DNA of 45,421 bases from an uncultured Gammaproteobacteria bacterium (GTDB lineage Bacteria; Pseudomonadota; Gammaproteobacteria; Pseudomonadales; Pseudohongiellaceae). Below the pieces are notes generated by a model that was not told the DNA's origin, ran no database searches, and was given only the letters and a program-made list of their open reading frames with translations. Shown piece by piece: positions 28,130-36,818 of the stretch (the stretch's first letter is position 1; each line of letters starts with the position of its first letter). The stretch lies in NCBI GenBank assembly GCA_903853385.1, contig CAINTJ010000114.1:1-45421 (forward strand). The letters run 5' to 3'. Both the position numbers and the translations under genes were made by a program.

Positions 28130-28966
28130 TCAATTGAACAGCATCGAGAAATCAATCGCGGTGAGATGTTTGGTGAGCGCACCCACCGAGATGTAGTCGA
28201 CACCGGTTTCCGCCACTGCCACCAGGGTGTCGTGGCTAAAGCCGCCGGAGGCCTCCAGTTTGGCTCGGCCACGATTATGTCGCACGGCTTCCTGCAGCAA
28301 TTCAATGCTGAAATTGTCGAGCATGACGATGTCGGCCTTGGCGTCCAGGGCTTCTTCGAGTTCTGCCAGCGTTTCCACTTCCACTTCCACCTTGCATCCG
28401 GGATTGAGCGTTTGGGCAGTACGGACCGCATTGGCAATACTGCCACATGCTGCGATGTGGTTTTCCTTGATCAGATACGCATCGAACAGGCCCATACGAT
28501 GATTGTGGCAACCGCCACAGCGTACGGCATATTTCTGCGCCAGCCGCAGGCCTGGAATGGTTTTGCGAGTATCAAGGATCTGCACGCCGGTATGGCTGAC
28601 CAGCTCGGCATAGTGGCGGGCAACTGTTGCCACACCTGACAGGCTTTGCAAGAAATTCAGTGCGCTGCGCTCGGCAGTGAGCAGGGATCTGGCTTTGCCG
28701 CTCACGCTGAAAATTACGGCATTCGCAGCCACTATGCCTCCTTCCGGCACGGCCCACCTGGGTTGGCACAGTGGATCTATCTGCCGGAACACTTCATCCA
28801 CCCAGGGCCTTCCGCAAATCAGCGCGGTTTGCCGGCTGATCACGCTGGCGCTGGCGGTGGCGTCTGCCGGCACCAATTGGGCGGTCAGGTCGCCGCTGCC
28901 GATATCTTCCTGCAAAGCATTGGCCACGGTGGCAGCGAGGCCCCGGAAATAATCTGGTGAATTCAT
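28130..28966 (-). CDS. nadC: Nicotinate-nucleotide pyrophosphorylase (quinolinate phosphoribosyltransferase) NadC
   Basis: Converts quinolinate and PRPP to nicotinate mononucleotide in de novo NAD synthesis. The N-terminal [14 protein letters not shown] is typical. Active-site residues are seen in [40 protein letters not shown], and the phosphate-binding end LEASGG and ISVGALTK. Length 278 aa is normal. It is divergent from ampD, as in Pseudomonas and several other Gammaproteobacteria. Start ATG 28966. Confidence 0.97.
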   Translation of the reverse strand: MNSPDYFRGLAATVANALQEDIGSGDLTAQLVPADATASASVISRQTALICGRPWVDEVFRQIDPLCQPRWAVPEGGIVAANAVIFSVSGKARSLLTAERSALNFLQSLSGVATVARHYAELVSHTGVQILDTRKTIPGLRLAQKYAVRCGGCHNHRMGLFDAYLIKENHIAACGSIANAVRTAQTLNPGCKVEVEVETLAELEEALDAKADIVMLDNFSIELLQEAVRHNRGRAKLEASGGFSHDTLVAVAETGVDYISVGALTKHLTAIDFSMLFN

Positions 28967-29136
28967 TTATGGCATTCCAGCACGAAAACATTGGCGACAA
29001 GCCTAATTGAATCAGCATGGGCGGGGAACCGGATTGCGTGGTGATTTTGCAATGCTGCTAATGGCTGGCAGTGAGTTTTCCCTGATCATGGTCCAACCTG
29101 TTAAGCTGCAAACAAATAACCTGACCCTGACGCAAT

Positions 29137-29712
29137 ATGGCTGGCTTCAAGATCGTTGACCACTGGCTGCACGGTGCACAGCGCGTGCTGTCGCCCAACT
29201 GCAGTGAGCGGCCGCCCGGCGCCCAGATCAGTCTGTTGGTGATCCACAATATCAGCTTGCCCCCGGGTCGGTTTGGCGGACCATGGATCAGCGATTTGTT
29301 CTGCAACCGGCTCAGCCCCGATTTTCACCCGTATTTTGCCGGTATTTGCGATCTTCGTGTCTCCGCGCATCTGCTGATCCGGCGTGATGGGGTGGTGTTG
29401 CAATATGTGCCGTTTGACCGCAAAGCCTGGCACGCCGGGGACTCGGTGTTTGAAGGCCGGGAGGCATGCAACGAGTTTTCCATCGGCATAGAGCTGGAAG
29501 GCACCGATGACCAGCCGTTCACTGATTTTCAATATGAGCATTTGGTGTTGCTCACTCGCTTGCTGATGGCGCAATACCCGGCAATCACTACTGAGCGAAT
29601 AACAGGACATTCAGACATAGCCCCCGGCCGCAAGACTGACCCTGGCCCTTGTTTTGAATGGAAACGTTATCGCCAGGGGCTGGAAAATTCGAGTGAGAGC
29701 CAGCTTTCCTGA
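29137..29712 (+). CDS. ampD: 1,6-anhydro-N-acetylmuramyl-L-alanine amidase AmpD
   Basis: Cytoplasmic zinc amidase of peptidoglycan recycling; it removes the peptide from anhydro-muropeptides, and its loss derepresses AmpC beta-lactamase in bacteria that have AmpR. Zinc ligands are visible: His37 (LLVIHNIS), His158 (GHSDIAPG) and Asp168 (KTDPGPCF). NEFSIGIELEG is typical of AmpD. There is no signal peptide, which separates it from AmiD-type paralogues, and 191 aa is the usual length. ampE does not follow; the next gene is aceE after 253 bp. Confidence 0.95.
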   Translation: MAGFKIVDHWLHGAQRVLSPNCSERPPGAQISLLVIHNISLPPGRFGGPWISDLFCNRLSPDFHPYFAGICDLRVSAHLLIRRDGVVLQYVPFDRKAWHAGDSVFEGREACNEFSIGIELEGTDDQPFTDFQYEHLVLLTRLLMAQYPAITTERITGHSDIAPGRKTDPGPCFEWKRYRQGLENSSESQLS

Positions 29713-29849
29713 GGGTGGGTAAAGCGGCAGGCTATCGGTGAGGGTAGATTTACCCCCTGACTCGAATTTTTGAAAGGGCTCACTACAAACAGCTCACCCT
29801 TAAATTGCCGAATGTTTTAAGGATTGTTAAAGGAATTGCCAAAGCATCG

Positions 29850-29864
29850 TGTAGTTAAACTACA
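29850..29864. promoter_or_regulatory. Upstream operator candidate for aceEF
   Basis: TGTAGTTAAACTACA is a perfect inverted repeat with 7-bp arms around a central A. It lies 17 bp upstream of the candidate -35 element of aceE. A related 15-mer with 12 identical positions lies at 29921-29935. The sequence does not match the enterobacterial PdhR consensus (AATTGGTNNNACCAATT). An unlinked half-site CACTACA also occurs at 29781-29787. Confidence 0.55.
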
Positions 29865-29880
29865 TTATTGCCTTTGATGT

Positions 29881-29910
29881 TTGAAAAAATGGTCTATCAG
29901 CGAGTAGAAT
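29881..29910 (+). promoter_or_regulatory. aceE: Sigma-70 promoter candidate for aceE
   Basis: TTGAAA (29881-29886) and TAGAAT (29905-29910) are spaced 18 bp, each matching consensus at 5 of 6 positions. Transcription would start near 29917, giving a leader of about 50 bases before the aceE ATG. It is the best-scoring promoter by eye in the window and lies between the two operator copies. Confidence 0.65.
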
Positions 29911-29920
29911 TCGGCCCCAC

Positions 29921-29935
29921 TGTAATTTCACTACA
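29921..29935. promoter_or_regulatory. Downstream operator candidate for aceEF
   Basis: TGTAATTTCACTACA matches the upstream palindrome at 12 of 15 positions and sits just downstream of the expected transcription start. The wider CTGTA/TACAG arms (29920-29936) pair perfectly at the outer 5 bp. Binding here would block promoter escape. The centres of the two sites are 71 bp apart. Confidence 0.5.
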
Positions 29936-29965
29936 GCATCAAAAATCCTTGTAGAGCATACAGAT

Positions 29966-32644
29966 ATGGCCACAAACCTACGTGACACCGATCCACAAGA
30001 AACCCAGGAATGGCTGGACTCGATCTCCGCCATCATTCAGAAGCAGGGCATGGATAGAGCCCAGTTCCTGCTGAAAAGCCTGATCAACAAAGCTACTGAG
30101 TCCGGCCAGCAACTGCCGATTGATTCACTGACTACCCCTTATCGCAACACGATCCCGCTGGCAGAAGAGCCGAAAATGCCGGGGGATCTTTATATGGAAC
30201 GCTCAGTGCGCGGTGTAATTCGCTGGAATGCGCTGGCAATGGTGATGCGGGCCAACAAGCTCGGCTATGACCTTGGTGGTCATATTTCCACCTTCTCGTC
30301 TTCGGCAACCCTCTACGACGTTGGTTTCAACCACTTTTTCCGCGGCGCCAAAGATGACTTCCTCGGCGACATCGTCCTGTTTCAGGGCCATGCCTCACCC
30401 GGTATCTATTCCCGTTCTTTTGTTGAAGGCCGGCTGAGCGCTGAACAGCTCGACAACTTCCGTCAGGAAGTCGATGGCAAGGGGCTTTCCTCCTATCCGC
30501 ATCCGCGCCTGATGCCTGACTACTGGCAGTTTCCGACAGTCTCCATGGGGCTTGGGCCCTTGCAAGCGATCTACACTGCCCATGTATTGAAGTATCTGGA
30601 CAACCGCGAGCTGGTGAAACAGGGCGATCGCCAGATCTGGGCTTTCCTCGGTGATGGCGAATGTGACGAGCCTGAATCACTGGGTGCCATCAGCCTGGCG
30701 GCCCGTGAAGGCCTGGGCAATCTCAATTTTGTTATCAACTGCAACCTGCAGCGTCTGGATGGTCCTGTGCGTGGCAACGGCAAAATCATCCAGGAACTGG
30801 AAGGTATTTTCCGCGGCGCCGGCTGGAATGTGATCAAGGTGGTGTGGGGCCGTAACTGGGATGCGTTGCTGCAGAAAGACAAGGAAGGTCTGCTGCAGCT
30901 GCGCATGGACGAAGTTCTGGATGGTGAATTCCAGAATTTCACCAGCCGCGGCGGTGCTTACTTCCGCGAGAAATTCTTCAACAGCCCTGAGCTGCTGAAG
31001 ATGGTGGAAGAATTGTCTGATGATGATCTCATCAATCTTAATCGTGGTGGTCATGATCCGTTCAAGGTCTATGCTGCCTACAAACAGGCGGTCGATACCA
31101 ACAATCGTCCGACCGTTATTCTCGCCAAGACCATCAAGGGTTATGCCCTGGCTTCAGCCGAAGGCCAGAACACCACGCACTCCGCCAAGAAACTGGCCAT
31201 CGAAGAGCTGAAAATATTTCGTGATCGTTTCGGCATCCCCATCGCTGACGACAAGCTGGAAGACGTGCCGTATTACCGGCCGAGCGAAGACAGCCCGATC
31301 ATGGTGTACATGCGCAAACAGCGCGAGAAACTTGGCGGTGTTTTGCCGAGCCGTCGCACGCATTCACAGAAACTGGTTGTGCCTGCGCTGGAGGCGTTTG
31401 CTGCCCAGACCAAAGGTACCGGCGAGCGCGAAATATCTACCACGATGGCGTTTGTGCGCTTGTTGTCGAATCTGGTGAAGGACAAGGAAATCGGCCAGCG
31501 TATTGTGCCGATCGTGCCGGATGAAGCGCGTACTTTCGGCATGGAAGGCATGTTCCGCCAGATCGGCATCTATTCTGCCAAGGGCCAGCTGTACGATCCC
31601 AACGATTCCGGGCAGGTGATGTATTACCGCGAAGACAAGCAGGGTCAACTGCTGGAGGAAGGCATCAACGAAGCCGGTTCGATGAGTTCATGGCTCGCTG
31701 CGGCAACTTCCTACAGCGTCAACAACTACCCGTTGATTCCGTTCTATATCTATTACTCGATGTTCGGATTCCAGCGTGTCGGCGACTTGTGCTGGGCGGC
31801 AGGTGACTTGCAAGCGCGTGGTTTCCTGATTGGTGCGACGGCCGGTCGTACCACACTCAATGGTGAAGGCTTGCAGCATCAGGATGGCCATAGCCATCTG
31901 GCGGCATTGACGATTCCGAATTGTGTCAGCTACGACCCGACTTATTCGTATGAACTCGCGGTCATCATCCAGGACGGTATCCGTCGCATGTACCAGGAAG
32001 ACCAGAGCGTGTGGTATTACATCACTGCGATGAACGAGAACTATACACATCCTGATATGCCCGAAGGTGTGCAGGAAGGCATCATCAAGGGCCTGTACTT
32101 GCTGGAAGACAGCAAGAGCAAGGAATACAGCGTAGCGAAATCCGATCTGAGTGTGCGCTTGATGGGCAGTGGCACCATTCTGCGTGAAGTGCGGGCGGCA
32201 GCGGCTATTTTGCGCAACGATTACAAAGTATCAGTCGATGTTTACAGCGCCACCAGCATGAACGAGCTGGCACGGGATGGCCAGGCCGCAGATCGCTGGA
32301 ACATGCTGCATCCGGATGCCAAAAAGCCCAAAGTACCCTATGTCACCGCAATGCTGGGAGACAGCAAGGCGCCGGTGATTGTATCCACTGATTACATGAA
32401 GATTTATGGCGAGCAGCTGCGCGCCTATGTGCCGGCACCGTACAAAGTGCTGGGCACTGATGGTTTCGGTCGCAGTGACAGTCGTGAGAAACTACGGCAC
32501 TTCTTCGAGGTTAATCACAAGTTTGTAGTGGTGGCAGCATTGAATGAGCTGGCCAAAGCCGGCCAGATCAAAGTCGCTGTCGTCAATGAAGCGATCAAGA
32601 AACTGGGTCTCGACCCCGAGAAAACCAATCCGTTGTTTGCTTGA
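29966..32644 (+). CDS. aceE: Pyruvate dehydrogenase E1 component AceE (homodimeric type)
   Basis: Thiamine-diphosphate enzyme that decarboxylates pyruvate and acetylates the E2 lipoyl group. The ThDP motif runs from GDGECDEPESLGA to NLNFVINCNLQRLDGPVRG. Other AceE marks include GHISTFSSSATLYDVGFNHF and, in the second half, GTEGAT-region equivalents such as TAGRTTLNGEGLQHQDGHS. Length 892 aa matches the one-chain E1 of Gammaproteobacteria (E. coli 887), not the alpha/beta form. The Shine-Dalgarno is weak. aceF follows 67 bp later. A promoter and two operator candidates lie directly upstream. Confidence 0.98.
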   Translation: MATNLRDTDPQETQEWLDSISAIIQKQGMDRAQFLLKSLINKATESGQQLPIDSLTTPYRNTIPLAEEPKMPGDLYMERSVRGVIRWNALAMVMRANKLGYDLGGHISTFSSSATLYDVGFNHFFRGAKDDFLGDIVLFQGHASPGIYSRSFVEGRLSAEQLDNFRQEVDGKGLSSYPHPRLMPDYWQFPTVSMGLGPLQAIYTAHVLKYLDNRELVKQGDRQIWAFLGDGECDEPESLGAISLAAREGLGNLNFVINCNLQRLDGPVRGNGKIIQELEGIFRGAGWNVIKVVWGRNWDALLQKDKEGLLQLRMDEVLDGEFQNFTSRGGAYFREKFFNSPELLKMVEELSDDDLINLNRGGHDPFKVYAAYKQAVDTNNRPTVILAKTIKGYALASAEGQNTTHSAKKLAIEELKIFRDRFGIPIADDKLEDVPYYRPSEDSPIMVYMRKQREKLGGVLPSRRTHSQKLVVPALEAFAAQTKGTGEREISTTMAFVRLLSNLVKDKEIGQRIVPIVPDEARTFGMEGMFRQIGIYSAKGQLYDPNDSGQVMYYREDKQGQLLEEGINEAGSMSSWLAAATSYSVNNYPLIPFYIYYSMFGFQRVGDLCWAAGDLQARGFLIGATAGRTTLNGEGLQHQDGHSHLAALTIPNCVSYDPTYSYELAVIIQDGIRRMYQEDQSVWYYITAMNENYTHPDMPEGVQEGIIKGLYLLEDSKSKEYSVAKSDLSVRLMGSGTILREVRAAAAILRNDYKVSVDVYSATSMNELARDGQAADRWNMLHPDAKKPKVPYVTAMLGDSKAPVIVSTDYMKIYGEQLRAYVPAPYKVLGTDGFGRSDSREKLRHFFEVNHKFVVVAALNELAKAGQIKVAVVNEAIKKLGLDPEKTNPLFA

Positions 32645-32711
32645 TTGCAGCCACAAGTTGCAATCTGACAAGCACGGAATAATCAACAAAAGCGATTGGC
32701 AGGAGAAACGC

Positions 32712-34412
32712 GTGACTGCAGAGAAAATCAATGTTCCCGATCTGGGCACCGATGATTCAGTGGAAGTGATCGAAATACTGGTCAAGCCCGGTGATACCCT
32801 CAAGCTGAATGATTCCATGGTCGTGCTGGAAAGCGACAAGGCGGCCATGGAAATCCCGGCTACCCAAACCGGTGTGGTGAAGGAAGTGCTGGTAAAGGTG
32901 GGGGCACAAGTCAAGACCGGCACGCCACTGCTGATTCTGGAAACGGGCAGCGCGGCCTCTATACCAGCTGCCGCCTCCGCCCCGGCTCCGGCGGCCAAGG
33001 CCGCTGCGTCTTCAGTTGCGGCTCCGGCTCCTGTCGTCGCAGCAGAAGTGCCAGTGGCGCCTGCTGCGAGCAGCAAGAGTGTAGAAACCATTGCAGTTCC
33101 AGATCTGGGCGGCGCCACCGATGTGGAAGTTATCGATATCCTGGTGAAAGTCGGTGACATCGTCAAGAAAGAGCAAGGCCTGGTCACGCTGGAAACTGAC
33201 AAAGCCGCTATGGAAGTCCCTTCACCCAAAGCCGGCAAAGTGGTCGCTATCAAGATCAAGCTGGGTGACAAAGTGGCGCAAGGTGCTGTCATTCTTGATC
33301 TGGAAGTAGCCGCCTCTGCGCCGGCTGGCGCTACCGCGGCCAAGGCGTCGTCTGCACCTGCACCACAAGTTGTCGCTCCTGCCAACACTTTCGCGCTGGT
33401 CGATGGTGGTCCGCCAACGCCGACCACCGGCGCACCCTCAGGTTCGGTGACCTTGTCACCAGTTTCGGTAGCGATTGCTGCTGCCCCCAATCCGAGTGCT
33501 GATATTTACGCCGGCCCGGCCGTACGTATGCTGGCGCGTCAGCTTGGGGTTGATCTGTCGCAGGTGACAGGCACTGGGGGCAAAGGACGCATCGTGAAGG
33601 AAGATGTACAGGCGTTCGTCAAATCACGATTGCAGAACCCGGTGGCTGCTTCGCCAGCTGCAAGTGGTTCCGGCGCTGGCTTGCCGCTAGTGCCTGATAT
33701 CGACTTCAGCAAGTTTGGCGCCATTGAAGAAGTGGAGTTGACCAAGCTGCATCGTGTCACCGCCCTCAACATGAGCAGGAACTGGCTCAATGTGCCTCAC
33801 GTTACCCAGTTTGACGAAGCGGACATTACGGAGCTCGAAACTTTTCGCAACGAACAGAAAGCACTGGCTGACAAGAAGGGCGTCAAGCTCACACCGTTGC
33901 CTTTCATCATCAAGGCTTGTGCGAAAGCGCTGGCTGAACATCCGCAGTTCAACGTGTCGCTGCACTCTTCGGGCGCCAAACTGATCCGGAAGAAATATGT
34001 CCATATCGGCGTAGCGGTGGCAACACCAGCCGGCTTGATGGTGCCAGTCATCAAGAACGCTGATCAAAAATCGATCTGGCAGATAGGGAAAGAAGTCGCT
34101 GAACTGAGCGCAAAAGCCAAAGACCGCAAACTCGCGCGAGAAGACATGGAAGGTGCCTGCTTCACGATATCCAGCCTCGGCAATATCGGCGGCAGTGGCT
34201 TTACTCCGATCGTGAATGCACCCGAAGTTGCGATCCTGGGCGTCTCAAAAGCATCGATCAAGCCGGTGTGGAAAAACAACCAGTTCGTGCCGCGTACGAT
34301 GCTGCCTTTCTCGCTGTCCTATGATCATCGGGCAGTGAACGGAGTTGATGGCGGGATGTTCTGCACCTACCTGGCAGCGTTGCTCAGCGATATCCGTTTG
34401 ATGATGCTGTAA
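32712..34412 (+). CDS. aceF: Pyruvate dehydrogenase E2, dihydrolipoyllysine acetyltransferase AceF
   Basis: Core of the pyruvate dehydrogenase complex; it moves acetyl from lipoyl-lysine to CoA. Two lipoyl domains are seen, each with the modified Lys in DKAAME (VLESDKAAMEIP and TLETDKAAMEVP). They are joined by Ala/Pro-rich hinges. A peripheral-subunit-binding domain follows (GPAVRMLARQLGVDLSQV ... GKGRIVKEDV), then the catalytic domain with the C-terminal YDHRAVNGVDGG. The start is GTG 32712, with AGGAGA a few bases upstream, giving 566 aa; an extension to 32544 would overlap aceE. E. coli AceF has three lipoyl domains; two is also common. No lpd (E3) gene follows in this window. Confidence 0.97.
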   Translation: MTAEKINVPDLGTDDSVEVIEILVKPGDTLKLNDSMVVLESDKAAMEIPATQTGVVKEVLVKVGAQVKTGTPLLILETGSAASIPAAASAPAPAAKAAASSVAAPAPVVAAEVPVAPAASSKSVETIAVPDLGGATDVEVIDILVKVGDIVKKEQGLVTLETDKAAMEVPSPKAGKVVAIKIKLGDKVAQGAVILDLEVAASAPAGATAAKASSAPAPQVVAPANTFALVDGGPPTPTTGAPSGSVTLSPVSVAIAAAPNPSADIYAGPAVRMLARQLGVDLSQVTGTGGKGRIVKEDVQAFVKSRLQNPVAASPAASGSGAGLPLVPDIDFSKFGAIEEVELTKLHRVTALNMSRNWLNVPHVTQFDEADITELETFRNEQKALADKKGVKLTPLPFIIKACAKALAEHPQFNVSLHSSGAKLIRKKYVHIGVAVATPAGLMVPVIKNADQKSIWQIGKEVAELSAKAKDRKLAREDMEGACFTISSLGNIGGSGFTPIVNAPEVAILGVSKASIKPVWKNNQFVPRTMLPFSLSYDHRAVNGVDGGMFCTYLAALLSDIRLMML

Positions 34413-34461
34413 ACGGTGACAGGCTGCGCTGATACATCACAAACTATTCAGGTAATTGCTT

Positions 34462-34950
34462 ATGCCGTCCTTTGATGTCGTCTCCGAAGTTGACATGCAC
34501 GAACTCAACAATGCGATTGATCAGGCCGGTCGCGAGGTAGGCACCCGTTATGACTTCAAGGGAGTTGCGGCCAGCTTTGAGCTGAATGAGAAGGAAAAAA
34601 CGATAACGCTGACCGCCGAAGCTGCACCGCAGATCAATCAGATGCTTGATCTGTTAAGGATGAGGATGGGCAAGCGCAATATTGATATCAGCACACTCAA
34701 GCTGAACGCAGTTGAGATGCTGGGTCGCAAGGCCATCATGAAATGTGATGTACAACAGGGTCTGGAAAGCGAGACTGCCAAGAAGGTCGTAAAACACATC
34801 AAGGAGCTGGGCATCAAAGTGCAGGCGGCCATCCAGGGTGACAAGTTGCGCATTACCGGCACCAAGCGTGATGATCTGCAGAAAGTAATAGCCGACCTGC
34901 GCCAGCAGGATTTCGGGTTGCCGCTGCAATTCAACAATTTTCGCGACTGA
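34462..34950 (+). CDS. yajQ: YajQ family nucleotide-binding protein
   Basis: Small cytoplasmic protein of two RNA-recognition-like domains; members in Xanthomonas and Pseudomonas bind cyclic di-GMP and act with a transcription factor, and E. coli YajQ binds tRNA and nucleotides. The diagnostic N-terminus MPSFDVVSEVDMHEL is present, with VGTRYDFKGV and the C-terminal VQAAIQGDKLRITGTKRDDL and QQDFGLPLQFNNFRD. ATG 34462 gives 162 aa; an in-frame ATG two codons earlier is the alternative. It lies 49 bp after aceF. Confidence 0.94.
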   Translation: MPSFDVVSEVDMHELNNAIDQAGREVGTRYDFKGVAASFELNEKEKTITLTAEAAPQINQMLDLLRMRMGKRNIDISTLKLNAVEMLGRKAIMKCDVQQGLESETAKKVVKHIKELGIKVQAAIQGDKLRITGTKRDDLQKVIADLRQQDFGLPLQFNNFRD

Positions 34951-35061
34951 TTATTCTGTCATGGGCGCTGTTTCAGGGTCGCCTGCGCTCTCGCCAACCT
35001 GAAATTCGTGGAAGATCCCGTTCACACGATGCTCAATCTGCAGGCGATATCTCTGCCTCGG
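34951..35061 (-). other. Short open stretch between yajQ and the ankyrin gene, origin unclear
   Basis: On the - strand a stop-free stretch of 36 codons ends with TAA at 34951-34953, bounded upstream by TGA at 35062-35064. It reads PRQRYRLQIEHRVNG, then IFHEFQVGESAGDPETAP. The composition looks protein-like (alternating charged and hydrophobic residues) and could be the tail of a lost gene, but there is no good start and no recognisable family. The rest of the gap up to 35081 shows nothing. Confidence 0.25.
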
Positions 35062-35081
35062 TCAGGTAGCTGTCACAGCCC

Positions 35082-36818
35082 TTACTTGGCTTTTGATTTG
35101 GGGGCTGCGGCTTCGCGGTCCTTGCTCACTTTGAGGCCGCTGCCCTTGGCCACCCCGTCTACCTGATACCCGGTCTGGAAGGCGCGGGCACGGGTAATGT
35201 CGGCCGGAGTGGCGGTGCGAGGATCCATGTTGACATAGGAGCAGGTGAAGCCCCTGAGTGTGCACTCGGAGGTCAGGTGCTCAATCCCTTTTTCCTTCAT
35301 CAGCTTTTCCATCAGTGTCACGGCAGCCTCGTTGAAAACGATGGCGTTGTTCGGGCGGAAGGTCCCTACACCAATTGCGTAATCAATGGGCATCAGCGGC
35401 TCGATGCTGGCACCAAACACTCCGTCGTTTTTCTTGCCCAGATCAAATGCACCAAGATCGGCACCCTTGTCGATCAGATACTGGATGATGGCAACACTGC
35501 CCAGATTGGCGGCTGCCATCAACGGCGTTATGCCATAGTCATCGTGCCAGTTCACATCGAGGCCACGCTCAACCAGCATGCGGATCACTTCCAGCCTGTC
35601 AGCGGCCGGACGTTCCTTGTGAAAGCCGTAAATGAAGCCGGTACCTGCTGCTGCACTCAACGCAGTTTCATCATCAGAGGAGCGAAGGAAGGGATCAGCA
35701 CCGAAGTCGAGCAGCAGCCGTACCAGCTGCGGATCGCCGGAAAAGGCAGCACGCATCAGCGCCGTGGCATAGACCAGTCGCGGTTCCCCTTCACGCATCA
35801 ACGCTGTGGGAGTGGCATTGATGACAAAGTTGGGATCGGCACCGGCCATGAGCAGCTGACGTACCAGCGGCAGCGGGTCGTCGGTGACTGTCCAGGGGAA
35901 ATTGGGAGCAGTTTCCGGATTGCGGCGATCCACGGCCCAGAACAGCGGAGTGAACTTTTGTGCATCGGCCTGGTTGACCTTGGCTCCGCTCTCGATGAGG
36001 AAGCTTGCCAACGCATAGTTGCCGTTGAAAATCGTCAGCGACAGGCTGTCCTTGCCGTCGCCGGCGCGGGCATTGAGATCGGCGCCGGCGGCTACCAGCA
36101 GCTTGCTGATGGCCAGATGGCCCTCGCGCGCAGCAAACAACAAGGGGGAAAGTTCACCACTTGCATGCATGACTGGCACTCTAAGTTGCAACGGACGTTC
36201 ACGTGGTGGCGAGCCTTCGAACTGCAGGCTGCGTTCGGTATTGCGCGGAATAAAAGAGGTGCGGGCATTCACGTCAGCACCGGCCTTCAGCAACAAGCTG
36301 ACAATTTCCTGCTGTCCCTCAGACACTGCCCACATCAGCGCGGTGGCGCCTCCCCAGGTTTCGCGCGCATCCACCGTCGCGCCGTGGGTGAGCAGTACTT
36401 TTACCGCCGCCACGATGCCGGTGCGGGAGGCCAGCATCAAGGCCGTGTCGCCAGTGGTAGTAAGCGGAGCATTTACCTGGGCACCACTGTCGAGCAGCAG
36501 TGCCAGCATGTCAGCGCTGCCATTGAGGGCGGCAGCCAGCATGGGCGTGGCGCCAACACGGTTGGCGGCCGCTACGTTGGCGCCGGCAGCGAGCAAACGC
36601 TTTGCCATGGCGATATTGTCCCATTGGGCAGCCCAGTGCAGCGCGGTTGCACCATCCACTTGCGGTTCGTTGACGTCCGCATGTGCCGCAAGCAAGCGCC
36701 CCACGGCGGCAAGATCACTGTTCATGGCGGCGTCAGCCACGGTGGCGGCTGTTGCAAGCGGCGGCCACAGCAGCAAACTGGCCAGTAATGGCAGGATAAC
36801 CAGTCTAGTTGTTTGCAT
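35082..36818 (-). CDS. Exported ankyrin-repeat protein
   Basis: A signal peptide (MQTTRLVILPLLASLLLWP, cleavage near ATAA) is followed by about nine to ten ankyrin repeats. Repeats carry the usual GATALHWAAQWDN, GATPMLAAALNGSADMLALL, GDTALMLASRTGIVAAVKVL and LLLKAGADVNAR patterns. A non-repeat insertion (about residues 205-240) and a C-terminal domain with two cysteines (SECTLRGFTCSYVNMDPRT) complete it; the last 20 residues are basic. Ankyrin repeats bind proteins; in the periplasm this one may act as a scaffold or inhibitor for the other operon products. ATG 36818 (578 aa) starts the signal peptide and overlaps the cytochrome gene by 14 bp. Last gene of the four-gene operon. Confidence 0.88.
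   Translation of the reverse strand: MQTTRLVILPLLASLLLWPPLATAATVADAAMNSDLAAVGRLLAAHADVNEPQVDGATALHWAAQWDNIAMAKRLLAAGANVAAANRVGATPMLAAALNGSADMLALLLDSGAQVNAPLTTTGDTALMLASRTGIVAAVKVLLTHGATVDARETWGGATALMWAVSEGQQEIVSLLLKAGADVNARTSFIPRNTERSLQFEGSPPRERPLQLRVPVMHASGELSPLLFAAREGHLAISKLLVAAGADLNARAGDGKDSLSLTIFNGNYALASFLIESGAKVNQADAQKFTPLFWAVDRRNPETAPNFPWTVTDDPLPLVRQLLMAGADPNFVINATPTALMREGEPRLVYATALMRAAFSGDPQLVRLLLDFGADPFLRSSDDETALSAAAGTGFIYGFHKERPAADRLEVIRMLVERGLDVNWHDDYGITPLMAAANLGSVAIIQYLIDKGADLGAFDLGKKNDGVFGASIEPLMPIDYAIGVGTFRPNNAIVFNEAAVTLMEKLMKEKGIEHLTSECTLRGFTCSYVNMDPRTATPADITRARAFQTGYQVDGVAKGSGLKVSKDREAAAPKSKAK

Noticed and set aside
32492-33490. Long - strand open frame opposite aceF
   Set aside because: Ser/Thr/Ala-rich antisense of the lipoyl domains and hinges; its internal repeats mirror the two lipoyl domains.
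35277-36788. Long + strand open frame (503 codons) opposite the ankyrin gene
   Set aside because: Antisense shadow; the - strand frame has a signal peptide, ankyrin repeats and a place in an operon.
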